A stretch of 64,000 bases of DNA from Haloprofundus marisrubri (GTDB lineage: Archaea; Halobacteriota; Halobacteria; Halobacteriales; Haloferacaceae): positions 620,001 through 684,000 of the forward strand of contig NZ_LOPU01000029.1 in the NCBI RefSeq assembly GCF_001469955.1, given 5' to 3'. The notes beneath the pieces are model-generated. The model did no database searches. It was not told the DNA's origin and was given only the letters and a program-made list of their open reading frames with translations. This document shows, piece after piece, positions 16,954-25,316 of the stretch. Both the position numbers and the translations under genes were made by a program. Numbering within the stretch: the first letter of the stretch is position 1; each line of letters begins with the position of its first letter.

Positions 16954-17553
16954 CTACGCGCGAGCGTCCTCGTCGTCGACGTCCTGCATCCCCGGCGCGG
17001 CGCTGACGTCGACGTCTTCGGGTTCTTCCTGTCCCCCGACGCGGAGTTCGCCGTCCTCGTCTTCGACGTACACGTCGTCGGCGAACCCGCCTTCTGCGTG
17101 CGGATGCTCGGGGTTATCGAGTTTCTCCGGCGTCGACGGCGCGGTCGGAATCTCTCGAGTGCGGAACTCGCCCAGCGGGTCGGCGATGGTGATATCGTAG
17201 CGTCGGAAGAACTCCTCGTAGCGCTCGTAATGGGCTTCGAGTTCGTCGGCGGGGAACTCCATCATCTCGGTCCAGCCGTGGTTGTAGAAGTCGAAGTTCG
17301 CCTGAATGTGGGTGATTTCGCGTGCCTCCGCTTCCGAAAAGCCGGCGTCGAGCGCGGCGACGTACGTGTCGAACGTACAGTCGAAAAAGGCCTCCATGTG
17401 CGGTTCGCGCTCCTCACGTCGGCCTTCTTCGGCTTTCTTCCCGAAAACGCTCACGTGCAGGTCGACGAGTTTCTGCGTGGCGATGTCACCGATGACGGGC
17501 ATCGTCAGCGCCTGTTTGGCAGCGAAGTGTCGAACGTTCTGACGCAGTTTCAT
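16954..17553 (-). CDS. Conserved haloarchaeal protein (probably DUF6149)
   Basis: A 199-residue soluble protein. Residues 1-125 are helical with aromatic-rich segments (HIQANFDFYNHGWTEMMEFP; YERYEEFFRRYDIT); residues 130-199 are acidic and disordered-looking. I believe it belongs to the haloarchaeal family DUF6149, function unknown. It is divergent from the NirB-like flavoprotein gene at 17792, sharing a 238-bp intergenic region, so co-regulation is possible. Confidence 0.72.
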   Translation of the reverse strand: MKLRQNVRHFAAKQALTMPVIGDIATQKLVDLHVSVFGKKAEEGRREEREPHMEAFFDCTFDTYVAALDAGFSEAEAREITHIQANFDFYNHGWTEMMEFPADELEAHYERYEEFFRRYDITIADPLGEFRTREIPTAPSTPEKLDNPEHPHAEGGFADDVYVEDEDGELRVGGQEEPEDVDVSAAPGMQDVDDEDARA

Positions 17554-17791
17554 AGTCGGTCGTTAGGACCCACCGAACTTCAACTCCACGCGTAGTCGTG
17601 AGTGGGACTCAGTGGTGAGTCTGCAACACCGAGACGCACAAACCTGTTTTGATGCAAGCCATCTGTCACCGCGCACGAGCCGCCAACACCTTTCGAACGT
17701 GCCGCTCGGCCCTCGTTTCGGGACCTACGGCGCTGAAATCTCCATAAGTGGATAGCAACCCACATTAACCCCCGTTACGAACCTCCCTCAC

Positions 17792-19030
17792 ATGACCGAA
17801 TCGTACGTGATTATCGGCGACGGTATCGCGGGGAGTTCCGCGGCGGAGACCCTCCGCGAAGAGGCACCGGACGCCGAAGTCACCGTTATCACGGACGAGG
17901 GTGAAGCCCTCTACAATCGAATTCTCATCAAAGAGTTCGCCAAAGGCAAACTGCCGGAAGCGCCCATCTCGATTCACGACGAGTCGTGGTACGACGAACG
18001 CGACATCGACCTGCGTCTCAACACGCACGTCAAGAACATCGACCCCGACGGCCACGAGATTACGACGCACGAAGACGAGACGCTCGAATACGACAAACTG
18101 CTCGTCGCCACCGGCGGCACGCCGACGCAGTTGCCGGTCGGGAACTCCGACGCCGAGGGCATCCACCACTTCTGGACGTTCCAGGACGCCCGCCGCATCC
18201 GCGAGTCCGCCGACGCGGGCGAGAACGCCGTCATCGTCGGTGCCGGTCTTCTCGGCATCGACCTCGCCGCCATCTGTGGTGCACAGGGCGTCTCCGCCAA
18301 ATATCTGATGCGCGGCAACGCCTGGTGGCGCTACGCGCTCTCGGAGGAAGGCGCGGAGATTATGCACGAGGCGATGCGCGATGTCGGCGTCGAACCCGTC
18401 TTCGGCAGCGGCGTCGACCACTTCGAGGTCGACGACGACGGCCACGTCACGGGCGCAGTCGACCCGAACGGCGAACAGTACGACTGTGACTGGGCGGGCG
18501 TCGCTATCGGCCTGAACTTCAACACCGAAATCCTCCAAGGAACGGGCGTCAAACAGGACGACGGCGTCGTCGTCGACCAGTACATGCAGTCGAGCGTCGA
18601 CGACATCTACGCCGCGGGCGACCTGACGCGCTTCTACGACACCATCCTCGGCGAGTACGCCCAGAACGGGTCGTGGGGCAGCGCACGTGAGCAGGGTTCC
18701 ATCGCAGGCCACAACATGGTCCACGGCGAAGAAAAGGAGTTCCGCTGGGTCTCGTCGTACTCCATCACCCACTTCGACTTCCCGTTCCTCTCGTTCGGTC
18801 ACCCGACCATCGGCGACGAGGAAGCAGAACGCAAATACTCCGACACCGAGTGGCGGCGCATCGCGTTCAAAGACGGCAAAGTCGTCGGCGGCGTCCTCAT
18901 CGGCGACCTCTCCGCGCAGAGCGCACTGAAGAAACTGATGCGCGAAGAGCGCGTCGTCGCCGACCAGGCCGAAGTCCTCCTCGAAAAGCAGATAGACCTC
19001 GACGACCTCGCGGCGACCCAAGAGCAGTAA
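17792..19030 (+). CDS. FAD-dependent pyridine nucleotide-disulfide-type oxidoreductase (NirB/rubredoxin reductase-like)
   Basis: A 412-residue flavoprotein with two Rossmann motifs: GDGIAGSSAAE (FAD, residues about 7-17) and VGAGLLGIDLAA (NAD(P)H, about 150-161). Between them, YDKLLVATGGTP is the conserved ATG motif and VDDIYAAGDLTRFYD the second FAD motif with the active-site GD. The layout matches the FAD/NAD module of NirB and rubredoxin/ferredoxin reductases; no redox-active cysteine pair is seen, so it is not a disulfide reductase. The partner is unknown, since no nitrite reductase or ferredoxin gene lies nearby. TATA-like CATTAACC (17763-17770) fits ATG 17792. Confidence 0.85.
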   Translation: MTESYVIIGDGIAGSSAAETLREEAPDAEVTVITDEGEALYNRILIKEFAKGKLPEAPISIHDESWYDERDIDLRLNTHVKNIDPDGHEITTHEDETLEYDKLLVATGGTPTQLPVGNSDAEGIHHFWTFQDARRIRESADAGENAVIVGAGLLGIDLAAICGAQGVSAKYLMRGNAWWRYALSEEGAEIMHEAMRDVGVEPVFGSGVDHFEVDDDGHVTGAVDPNGEQYDCDWAGVAIGLNFNTEILQGTGVKQDDGVVVDQYMQSSVDDIYAAGDLTRFYDTILGEYAQNGSWGSAREQGSIAGHNMVHGEEKEFRWVSSYSITHFDFPFLSFGHPTIGDEEAERKYSDTEWRRIAFKDGKVVGGVLIGDLSAQSALKKLMREERVVADQAEVLLEKQIDLDDLAATQEQ

Positions 19031-19110
19031 CTGACTCCCGTATTCTCCTATCTTTCGCAACCGGTAGCGCTGCCAGAAGATTCATAATGGTCTATGCTAA
19101 TTGTTGTCGT

Positions 19111-19320
19111 ATGGCACAGTCGACGAACACGACGGTCGCCGCGACACGGACGGACACGGTCCCGGCCGGCGCACGCGTGCGACATTTCGACGAGTTAGAC
19201 GAGCGTGCACAACAGATGGTCGTCGCGGCAGCGAACGGGCAGCTATCGAACACCGCGTCGGTTCCCGGCCTCCGCAGCGGCGACGTCGTGGTTTTCACCG
19301 ACTACTACCGAGTTCACTGA
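19111..19320 (+). CDS. Small conserved-looking haloarchaeal protein
   Basis: A 69-residue protein with a Thr-rich first 20 residues and a compact C-terminal half (VRHFDELDERAQQMVVAAAN, then GDVVVFTDYYRVH) resembling small haloarchaeal proteins of unknown function. ATG 19111 is chosen over ATG 19087 because a TATA-like CATAATG (19083-19089) is centred about 27 nt upstream of it and overlaps the alternative start. Too short for functional inference. Confidence 0.6.
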   Translation: MAQSTNTTVAATRTDTVPAGARVRHFDELDERAQQMVVAAANGQLSNTASVPGLRSGDVVVFTDYYRVH

Positions 19321-19380
19321 ACGAGTCACACCGCCCGACGGACCGAAGCCGTTTTCGGCCGACGACGACGACAGGAGGGT

Positions 19381-19797
19381 ATGCAAGGCGGCGGCTCAAA
19401 CGATATGACTCTCGCGTTCGAGTTGGAGGCCCTCAAGCAGTTGGCCGACCCGAACATGGTGTTCAACGACGCCCGACAGTGGACCAAATACGTCGGTGTC
19501 GTCAGCGAGAAACCGACGTACGTGGTGACGAACTTCACGCGCAAAGAGCGCATCCGACAGGATTTCTTCTCCGGTCCGCGCGGCGTCGAGGAGAGCCTCG
19601 AAAACGTCAAACGGCAGTTCGACACCGACCGGCACGTCTTCGTCGGCACCACCGACGAGGACCGCGAACTCGCCGAAGCGACCGACTGGGAGTTCCTCCC
19701 GCTCGAACAGGCCGCGGAAGCGGCGAACTGGGACCTCGCGGGCGACACGCCCGAGGAAGACCCCTTCGAGGGCGAGACGCGCGACGACTGGCCGTAG
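19381..19797 (+). CDS. Conserved haloarchaeal hypothetical protein (probably DUF7124)
   Basis: A 138-residue acidic protein: an alpha/beta body (LAFELEALKQLADP; YVGVVSEKPTYVVTNF; DRHVFVGTTDEDREL) and an acidic end. The FTRKERIRQDFFSGPRG segment is a basic island unusual in an otherwise acidic protein and could contact nucleic acid or phosphate. I think it is the family DUF7124, function unknown. GGAGG lies just 2 nt before ATG 19381; an internal ATG at 19405 is possible, but the Gly-rich start (MQGGGSND) appears in relatives I recall. Confidence 0.68.
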   Translation: MQGGGSNDMTLAFELEALKQLADPNMVFNDARQWTKYVGVVSEKPTYVVTNFTRKERIRQDFFSGPRGVEESLENVKRQFDTDRHVFVGTTDEDRELAEATDWEFLPLEQAAEAANWDLAGDTPEEDPFEGETRDDWP

Positions 19798-19896
19798 CGA
19801 CCGGTGCCGACCCCGTCGTTCAGGTCGACACTCCCGCATATCGAGGGTGTGACGCTATCGAAAGCACTAATCGCGGACGGTCCTTGGATACGGACG

Positions 19897-20823
19897 ATGA
19901 GTCACCAGTTGCCTGACGTTCAGGCAAGCCAACCCGACGTCACCGTCGGACTCAGTCAGGTCGGCGTCACCGGCGTCGAGAAGCTCGTGAAACTCGCCCG
20001 AGACGGCAAGCGACCAATCGTGCTGATGGCGGAGTTCGAGGTGTTCGTCGACCTCCCGGCGACCCGCAAAGGAGCGGACATGAGCCGGAACATGGAAGTC
20101 ATCGACGAGACGCTCGAAGCGGCCGTCGAAGAACCGAGTTACCGTGTCGAAGACGTGTGTGGCGACGCCGCCGAACGCCTCCTCGAAAAACACGACTACA
20201 CCTCCACCGCCGAGATTCGGATGACCGCCGAACTCGTCACCCGCGAAGAGACGCCCGCCAGCGGCAAGCAGACACAAGGAACTGCAACCATCATCGCCAG
20301 CGCCGTCGCCACCGAGGAGGGCACGCGCGAGGAAATCGGTGCCCGCGTCACCGGGATGACGGTCTGCCCCTGCTCGCAGGGAATGTCCGCCTCCCGTGCC
20401 CGCGACGAACTCGCCGACCTCGGCGTCGACGACGAGACGGTCGAGGCCTTTCTCGACGCGGTTCCGCAACCGGGTCACTCCCAGCGCGGCCACGCGACGT
20501 TCACCGTGACGAGCGAAGGTTCGCCCGACGTGGACCTCGGCGACATCATCGACGTCGCCCGTGACTCGATGAGCGCACGCATCTACAATCTCGCCAAGCG
20601 CCCCGACGAGGACCACATGACGTTCCACGCACACGCGAACGCGAAGTTCGTCGAGGACTGCGTCCGCTCGATGGCCGAAGACGCCGTCGAGATGTTCGAC
20701 CAACTGCCCGAGGACGCCGTTATCCACATGAAGCAGTCGAACGACGAGTCCATCCACCAGCACAACGCCCACGCCGAGCGCGAAGTGACGATGCAGCAGT
20801 TGCGAGCAGAACTCGGTCAGTAA
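19897..20823 (+). CDS. mptA: GTP cyclohydrolase MptA (FolE2/GCYH-IB family)
   Basis: A 308-residue protein of the type IB/IV GTP cyclohydrolase family, recognised by VTVCPCSQ-like [18 protein letters not shown] with the active-site cysteines, QRGHATFTV (family substrate-site region) and [14 protein letters not shown] with clustered histidines for the metal. It converts GTP to 7,8-dihydroneopterin 2',3'-cyclic phosphate, the first step to folates and, in Haloferax volcanii, also to archaeosine through the pre-queuosine branch (established for that species). TATA-like CTAATC (19867-19872) fits the leaderless ATG 19897. A pterin dehydratase is encoded at 60853 but not in an operon with it. Confidence 0.93.
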   Translation: MSHQLPDVQASQPDVTVGLSQVGVTGVEKLVKLARDGKRPIVLMAEFEVFVDLPATRKGADMSRNMEVIDETLEAAVEEPSYRVEDVCGDAAERLLEKHDYTSTAEIRMTAELVTREETPASGKQTQGTATIIASAVATEEGTREEIGARVTGMTVCPCSQGMSASRARDELADLGVDDETVEAFLDAVPQPGHSQRGHATFTVTSEGSPDVDLGDIIDVARDSMSARIYNLAKRPDEDHMTFHAHANAKFVEDCVRSMAEDAVEMFDQLPEDAVIHMKQSNDESIHQHNAHAEREVTMQQLRAELGQ

Positions 20824-20842
20824 TCCAAAAAATCGAACCCGG

Positions 20843-21646
20843 TTAGAACGACAGCGGTTCCGCCGACTCCCAGCGCGGGTCGAACACCGCTCGAACGTCG
20901 GCGGCGAACTCGGGGTCTTTCAGGTCTATCATCGCAAGCGCTTCTCCCGGGTCCAACGGGTTCGGCACTTCGATACACACTTCTACGTCGTCGATGAGGT
21001 TGAACGTCCCCGTCACGTTCTCGCTCGTTCGAACCTCGAACTTCGGGTGTTCGGACAGTCCCTCTGTGTAGCGTTCGCCCACGCTCGGTGGGAGCGTCGC
21101 CACGAGGTCGGGCGTCATCAGAAGCGACACCGAGACGCCGCGTTCCAGTGCGGCGGCCAGTTCGTCGACGACGGCCTCGCTCACCGTGCCGAGGTCGAAC
21201 TGTGGCGAGGGCGTCGCCGCCACCATCACCACGTGGTTGTCCGCCGTCGCCAACCGCTCGACGAGGAGGTCCATCGTCTCGCCGGGGCCGACGGCGGCGG
21301 TCCAAAACTGTCCTTCGACGGGTTCGCCCGCGTCGAGTTCGTCGACCAACTCGTCGACGATGCCTTCGTACTGCTGGGCTTTCTCGTCCAGTTCGCGCCG
21401 TTTGTCTTCGAGTAGACGGTCCAAAGCTGCGTCGGGTTCGACGGCGACGTACTTCTTGGGTCGACTCGCCGCCTGACTTCGGACGAGGCTGTACTGTTCG
21501 AGGCTGTTGAGCACGTCGTAGATACGTCCCATCGGTACGTCACTAGCCCGTGACAACTCCTTGGCCGTTGTCGGCCCGGTTCGGAGGAGCGCTCGGTACG
21601 AACGCGCCTCGTACTCGGACAGTCCCAGGTCTCGAAGACTCGCCAT
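20843..21646 (-). CDS. TrmB-family transcriptional regulator
   Basis: A 267-residue protein with an N-terminal winged helix (LGLSEYEARSYRALLRTG; SRASDVPMGRIYDVLNSLEQ; PKKYVAVEP), a short coiled-coil (residues about 80-110) and a C-terminal PLD-like effector domain (about 120-260) with HVVMVAATPSPQF. TrmB proteins sense sugars or other ligands and control metabolic genes; the ligand here is not deducible. TATA-like GTTTATATCC (21668-21677) is centred 27 nt before ATG 21646, so the start is firm; the in-frame extension to 21661 would cross the promoter zone. It is convergent with mptA. Confidence 0.88.
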   Translation of the reverse strand: MASLRDLGLSEYEARSYRALLRTGPTTAKELSRASDVPMGRIYDVLNSLEQYSLVRSQAASRPKKYVAVEPDAALDRLLEDKRRELDEKAQQYEGIVDELVDELDAGEPVEGQFWTAAVGPGETMDLLVERLATADNHVVMVAATPSPQFDLGTVSEAVVDELAAALERGVSVSLLMTPDLVATLPPSVGERYTEGLSEHPKFEVRTSENVTGTFNLIDDVEVCIEVPNPLDPGEALAMIDLKDPEFAADVRAVFDPRWESAEPLSF

Positions 21647-21709
21647 GCGGGTGAATATCACGCCTCGGATATAAACACACCGGACGTTTACACTGAAAAA
21701 TCCTCGCGC

Positions 21710-23374
21710 TCAGTTGTTGGTCCCGAGTCGCCGTGTCGCCGCCGACACTTGCGTCATCAGTTCGTCAGGTGTGGCCGCCGACCGCGCCGTCTCACCGACG
21801 AGAACCGTCGCCGTGCCGGACTCGAACTCGCGGTCGGTCAACACCGAACCCGCGTTCGGGACGACGACTTTCTCGTGGTCGGCGACGCGCAACGCCGCGC
21901 GGTGGAGGTCGCTTCCGGGGTCGTCGGCGACGGCGACGACGAGCGGGTCGCCGCAGAGTCGTGCCGCCACCGCACCGTAGTCGGCCGCCTGCACGCCGAT
22001 GCGGTCGGCGGCCCCGGCGAACGCCTCGATGGTTTCGCGGGCGACGTCCCGATACCGAGCATCACCCGTGAGCACCGCGAGGTCACAGAGCGCACTCGCC
22101 ATCTCGACGTTGTCGTCGAGCGGACGGAACGGTCTGTCGAGCAGTCCCGGTCCCTCACGCGGGCCGTCGATGAACGACTCGTCCTCGTAGAGTTCGGCTA
22201 TCGCTCTGTTCGCGACCGATTCGGCCACGTCGAGACCCCATCCCAGCACTTGCTGGGCGCGCGTGAACGCGGCGACGACCCGCGCGTGGTCACCGAGCAA
22301 CAGCGACTCGCCGACGTCGTCGCCGGCGCGGAAGTGGGTCACTGCACCGTCCTCGTCGACCAACTCGGCCTCGAGGAAGTCGAGAACGCGTTCGGCGTAC
22401 CGTTTCGCTTGCTCGTCGTCGGTGTAACCCGCGTAGGTGAGCATCGCCTCGGCGGCGAGTGCGTTCCCGCCCGCGAACGCGGTGAGGTCGACGCGCGGTT
22501 GTCTGGTCTCGGCGCGTTCGTCGGCCGAGAGCGCGTAGTACTCTCGCCCGGCCGCCGGACCGACGCTGCCGCCGACGGCGACGCCCGTCCAGAGGTCGTC
22601 GGTGAGAAAGTCGATGGTTCGTTTCGCGGGTCGGCGGTACGCGTCGTCGCCGGTGTAGAGGTAGCCGTTGGCGAACGCACGGACCAACGCCGCGTTCGTG
22701 TCCAGCAGTTTCTCGTGGTGGACGCCGCTCCAGTCGCGGCCACTCGTGTAGCGGAAGAAGCCACCAGACACGTCGTCGAACAGGTGGTCGCGGACGGCGT
22801 CGAGCGTTCGTAGCGCTTGTTCGCGTTCCCGTTTCAGCGCGAATTCGACGGTTCTGGGAAGCGGGAACTTCGCGTCGTCTCCCCACCCGGCGTGAACCTC
22901 GTCGTACTTCTCGCCGAGTTGGCCCGCGAGATGCGCCTCGATGGCCGGCGAGAGTTCGCCGACCGGCGTGGGGTCGTCCGCCAGTGCCCGGGGGATGCGT
23001 CCGGCGTCGCCCCCGCGTTCGGCCCACGTCTCGCGGACGCTGTCGAGTACCTGTCGCATCCCCTCGGGGCCGAGATAGCCCGCCCCGGAGATGACGCCGC
23101 CGCTTGGCGTCACGAACACGGTGGAGGGAAAGCCGCCCATGTTGTATCGTTCGCGGACGCACGGGTGTCGGTCCACGTCGACGCGGACGGGGACGAAGTC
23201 GTCGTTGACGTTCGCGGCGATGCGCGGTTCGGCGTACGTCTCGGCGTCCATCTCGTGACAGCCAGCACACCACGTCGCAGAGAGCGACAGCAACAGGGGC
23301 TGTTCGGCGTCGGCCGCCTCGGCGAACGCCGCCGGTCCCCACTCACGCCATTCGATGCGTGTCTCGTCGTCCAT
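21710..23374 (-). CDS. DUF255 thioredoxin-domain protein (YyaL/SSP411-like)
   Basis: A 554-residue protein. The N-terminal thioredoxin-like domain has SATWCAGCHEMDAETYA with the CxGC pair (CAGC, residues about 35-38) that would be the redox motif. The rest (about 150-554) is an alpha/alpha barrel as in six-hairpin glycosidases, with motifs such as YTSGRDWSGVHHEKLLDTNA. Length is shorter than the roughly 700-residue bacterial and eukaryotic relatives. Biochemical role is unknown; a thioredoxin-linked sugar or protein modification has been proposed for this family only by homology. TATA-like GCTTACCC (23398-23405) fits ATG 23374. Confidence 0.88.
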   Translation of the reverse strand: MDDETRIEWREWGPAAFAEAADAEQPLLLSLSATWCAGCHEMDAETYAEPRIAANVNDDFVPVRVDVDRHPCVRERYNMGGFPSTVFVTPSGGVISGAGYLGPEGMRQVLDSVRETWAERGGDAGRIPRALADDPTPVGELSPAIEAHLAGQLGEKYDEVHAGWGDDAKFPLPRTVEFALKREREQALRTLDAVRDHLFDDVSGGFFRYTSGRDWSGVHHEKLLDTNAALVRAFANGYLYTGDDAYRRPAKRTIDFLTDDLWTGVAVGGSVGPAAGREYYALSADERAETRQPRVDLTAFAGGNALAAEAMLTYAGYTDDEQAKRYAERVLDFLEAELVDEDGAVTHFRAGDDVGESLLLGDHARVVAAFTRAQQVLGWGLDVAESVANRAIAELYEDESFIDGPREGPGLLDRPFRPLDDNVEMASALCDLAVLTGDARYRDVARETIEAFAGAADRIGVQAADYGAVAARLCGDPLVVAVADDPGSDLHRAALRVADHEKVVVPNAGSVLTDREFESGTATVLVGETARSAATPDELMTQVSAATRRLGTNN

Positions 23375-23455
23375 ACACGCCCTCGGAGAGCGTCCCGGGT
23401 AAGCGCTTCGAGGTGTGGTCACGCGTGCGGGGACCGCGGCGTCGTCGCCGCGGTT

Positions 23456-24865
23456 CTACGCGTTCGCGCGCTGTAACTGCGCGGCGGTCCGAACCCGAAC
23501 GTCGACGGGTTTCTTGACGAACTCGCCGGTCGACCGTGCGATGACGTGTTCGACGCCTCGCTGGGCGGCCACGTCGAGTAGACGCTGGTCGAGTTCGTCG
23601 TCGACGACGACGGCGTACGGGACTCTGTCGGCATTGACGACGGCGTCGAACGCGTCGGCCGTCGCCACTTCCGCCAACGGGTCCAAGTCGGCGTCGAGCA
23701 GACGGGCGAGACCGCTTCCGTCGTCGATGACCTCGGCGACGTGTTCTCTCAGGCTCTTCGGTTCCGGGGGGAGCGATGCCCGGGCGGCCTCGTCTGCACC
23801 CGGCTCCGAATCGATGTTCGCTGCAGTTTCGCTGCCGTCGCTGTTACCGTCACCGTCGACTGAATCTTCGGCGCTTGCGTCGGCGTCGGTCGACTCGATG
23901 TCGGTCGATTCTGTGTCCGTCGTCTCCCCTACAGCGGGGGAGGGAGTCGCAGGAGCGTCAGTCGTCTCCAACGACTCCGTTCGAGGGTCCGAGGACGCCT
24001 CGGGAGCGGGTGTCGAACTACCGTCGGTCGCGGCGACCGACGAACGTACGTCGCCGTCGTCGTCGGCGACAGCGTCGTACGGAACCTTACCGCGCAGCGC
24101 AGACATCACCTCGTGACGCGCGAGGTCCTCGACGGAACGACCCGGCGGCGCGAAGGCGACGTAGTCGACGCTGCCGACCTGTGCGAGTTCGCGCAGGATG
24201 AGTTCGCCACCGCGGTCACCGTCGAGAAACGCCGTGACGGTCCGGTCGTCGGTCAGTTCGGCGACGGCGTCGGGCACGTTCGTCCCCTCGACGGCGACGC
24301 CGTTCTTGATACCGTAGCGAAGCAGCGTCAGAATGTCGGCGCGGCCCTCGACGACGACGATGGCGTCGGAGTCGGCGACACGCGGTCCCGCGGGCAACCC
24401 GTGGTACTCCGTGATATCCTCGACGCGGACGCTCTCGCGCACCTCTTCGAGAATCTCACGGCTGGTCATCACGCTGTCGTCGAACGCCTCCGAGAGCAGT
24501 TCCTTCGCGCGGTCGACGACCTCGCGGCGCTTGGCGCTGCGGACATCTTCGATGTCGACGACTTCCGCGTGTGCCTGACACGGTCCGACACGAGAGATAC
24601 TCTCTAGCGCGGCCGCGAGAATTGCGGTCTCTACCTTGTCGAGGCTACTCGCGATAGTAATCTGACCGAACGACTGGCCGTTCTCGCTGTCGATTTCGAC
24701 GTCTATGCGTCCGATTTTCGACCCCTGCTGGAGGTCACGGAGGTCTAAATCGTCGCCGAGGAGGCCTTCGGTCTGCCCGAAGACCGCACCGACTACGTCG
24801 CTTCGCTCGACCACCCCGTCTGCGGTCACCGAAGCGTGAATAAGATATTTCGCAGTGTCTTCCAT
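23456..24865 (-). CDS. dnaG: Archaeal DnaG primase (TOPRIM domain)
   Basis: A 469-residue protein of the archaeal DnaG type. The TOPRIM domain (about 166-245) has VVEGRADI with the catalytic glutamate (E173) and FLDGDRGG with the DxD pair (D215, D217). An N-terminal archaeal-specific region precedes it. Residues about 266-366 form a long Ser/Thr/Asp/Glu low-complexity linker, then a C-terminal conserved domain (about 367-469). Archaeal DnaG makes RNA primers weakly and is also associated with the RNA exosome, where it aids poly(A)-rich RNA binding. ATG 24865 is supported by the promoter and TATA at 24929-24937. Confidence 0.95.
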   Translation of the reverse strand: MEDTAKYLIHASVTADGVVERSDVVGAVFGQTEGLLGDDLDLRDLQQGSKIGRIDVEIDSENGQSFGQITIASSLDKVETAILAAALESISRVGPCQAHAEVVDIEDVRSAKRREVVDRAKELLSEAFDDSVMTSREILEEVRESVRVEDITEYHGLPAGPRVADSDAIVVVEGRADILTLLRYGIKNGVAVEGTNVPDAVAELTDDRTVTAFLDGDRGGELILRELAQVGSVDYVAFAPPGRSVEDLARHEVMSALRGKVPYDAVADDDGDVRSSVAATDGSSTPAPEASSDPRTESLETTDAPATPSPAVGETTDTESTDIESTDADASAEDSVDGDGNSDGSETAANIDSEPGADEAARASLPPEPKSLREHVAEVIDDGSGLARLLDADLDPLAEVATADAFDAVVNADRVPYAVVVDDELDQRLLDVAAQRGVEHVIARSTGEFVKKPVDVRVRTAAQLQRANA

Positions 24866-24870
24866 GATTG

Positions 24871-24937
24871 AATCACCGGTGATTGATGTTGATGTGAAAT
24901 GCGGGCGGCGTGACCGTCCACACCCCCGTATATAAGT
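24871..24937 (-). promoter_or_regulatory. dnaG promoter and leader with a palindrome before the start codon
   Basis: A TATA-like CTTATATAC (24929-24937, minus strand) places the transcript start near 24906, leaving a leader of about 40 nt. The leader holds a perfect 14-bp palindrome AATCACCGGTGATT (24871-24884), 5 nt from the ATG. It is too close to the start to be a normal activator site and could be an autoregulatory operator or an RNA hairpin that hides the start. No mini-ORF is present in this leader, unlike the other leadered genes of the window. Confidence 0.5.
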
Positions 24938-25100
24938 TTTGCAGGCGGGATATAGCTGTCGCACTCCTCGCTCCTGCTGACTGTTTAACTCCGGATAGTC
25001 CGTACGACAGCAACCGGACATTAAGAAAAATATTCTTCAAAGAGAGATATCGAAGCCACATTAGCAGGACTTATCACCGCGTAGTTATTCACTGCTAGAT

Positions 25101-25316
25101 GTGACACGACAGAAACGCGATTATCTTTGGGTCGTTGCGTTCGCAGTACTCGTGGTCTTCGCCGTGCCGTGGTTCCTTTGGGGAGACAGTCGCATCGTCG
25201 CGGGACTGCCGCTGTGGCTCTGGTGGCACATCGGCTGGATGGGCGTCGCAAGCGCCACGTTCTACGCGTTCACCCGCGGTGCGTGGGACCGCGGAATGGG
25301 GGTGACCCGTGGTTAG
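25101..25316 (+). CDS. DUF3311 small membrane protein
   Basis: A 71-residue protein with two membrane helices (about 8-28 and 36-58) and a conserved-looking PLWLWWHIGWMG loop, matching the DUF3311 family that is encoded just before sodium:solute symporters. It is probably a small accessory subunit. The start is GTG 25101, 27 nt after a TATA-like ACTTATCACC centred near 25072. Its TAG overlaps the symporter's GTG start by 8 bp. Confidence 0.8.
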   Translation: MTRQKRDYLWVVAFAVLVVFAVPWFLWGDSRIVAGLPLWLWWHIGWMGVASATFYAFTRGAWDRGMGVTRG

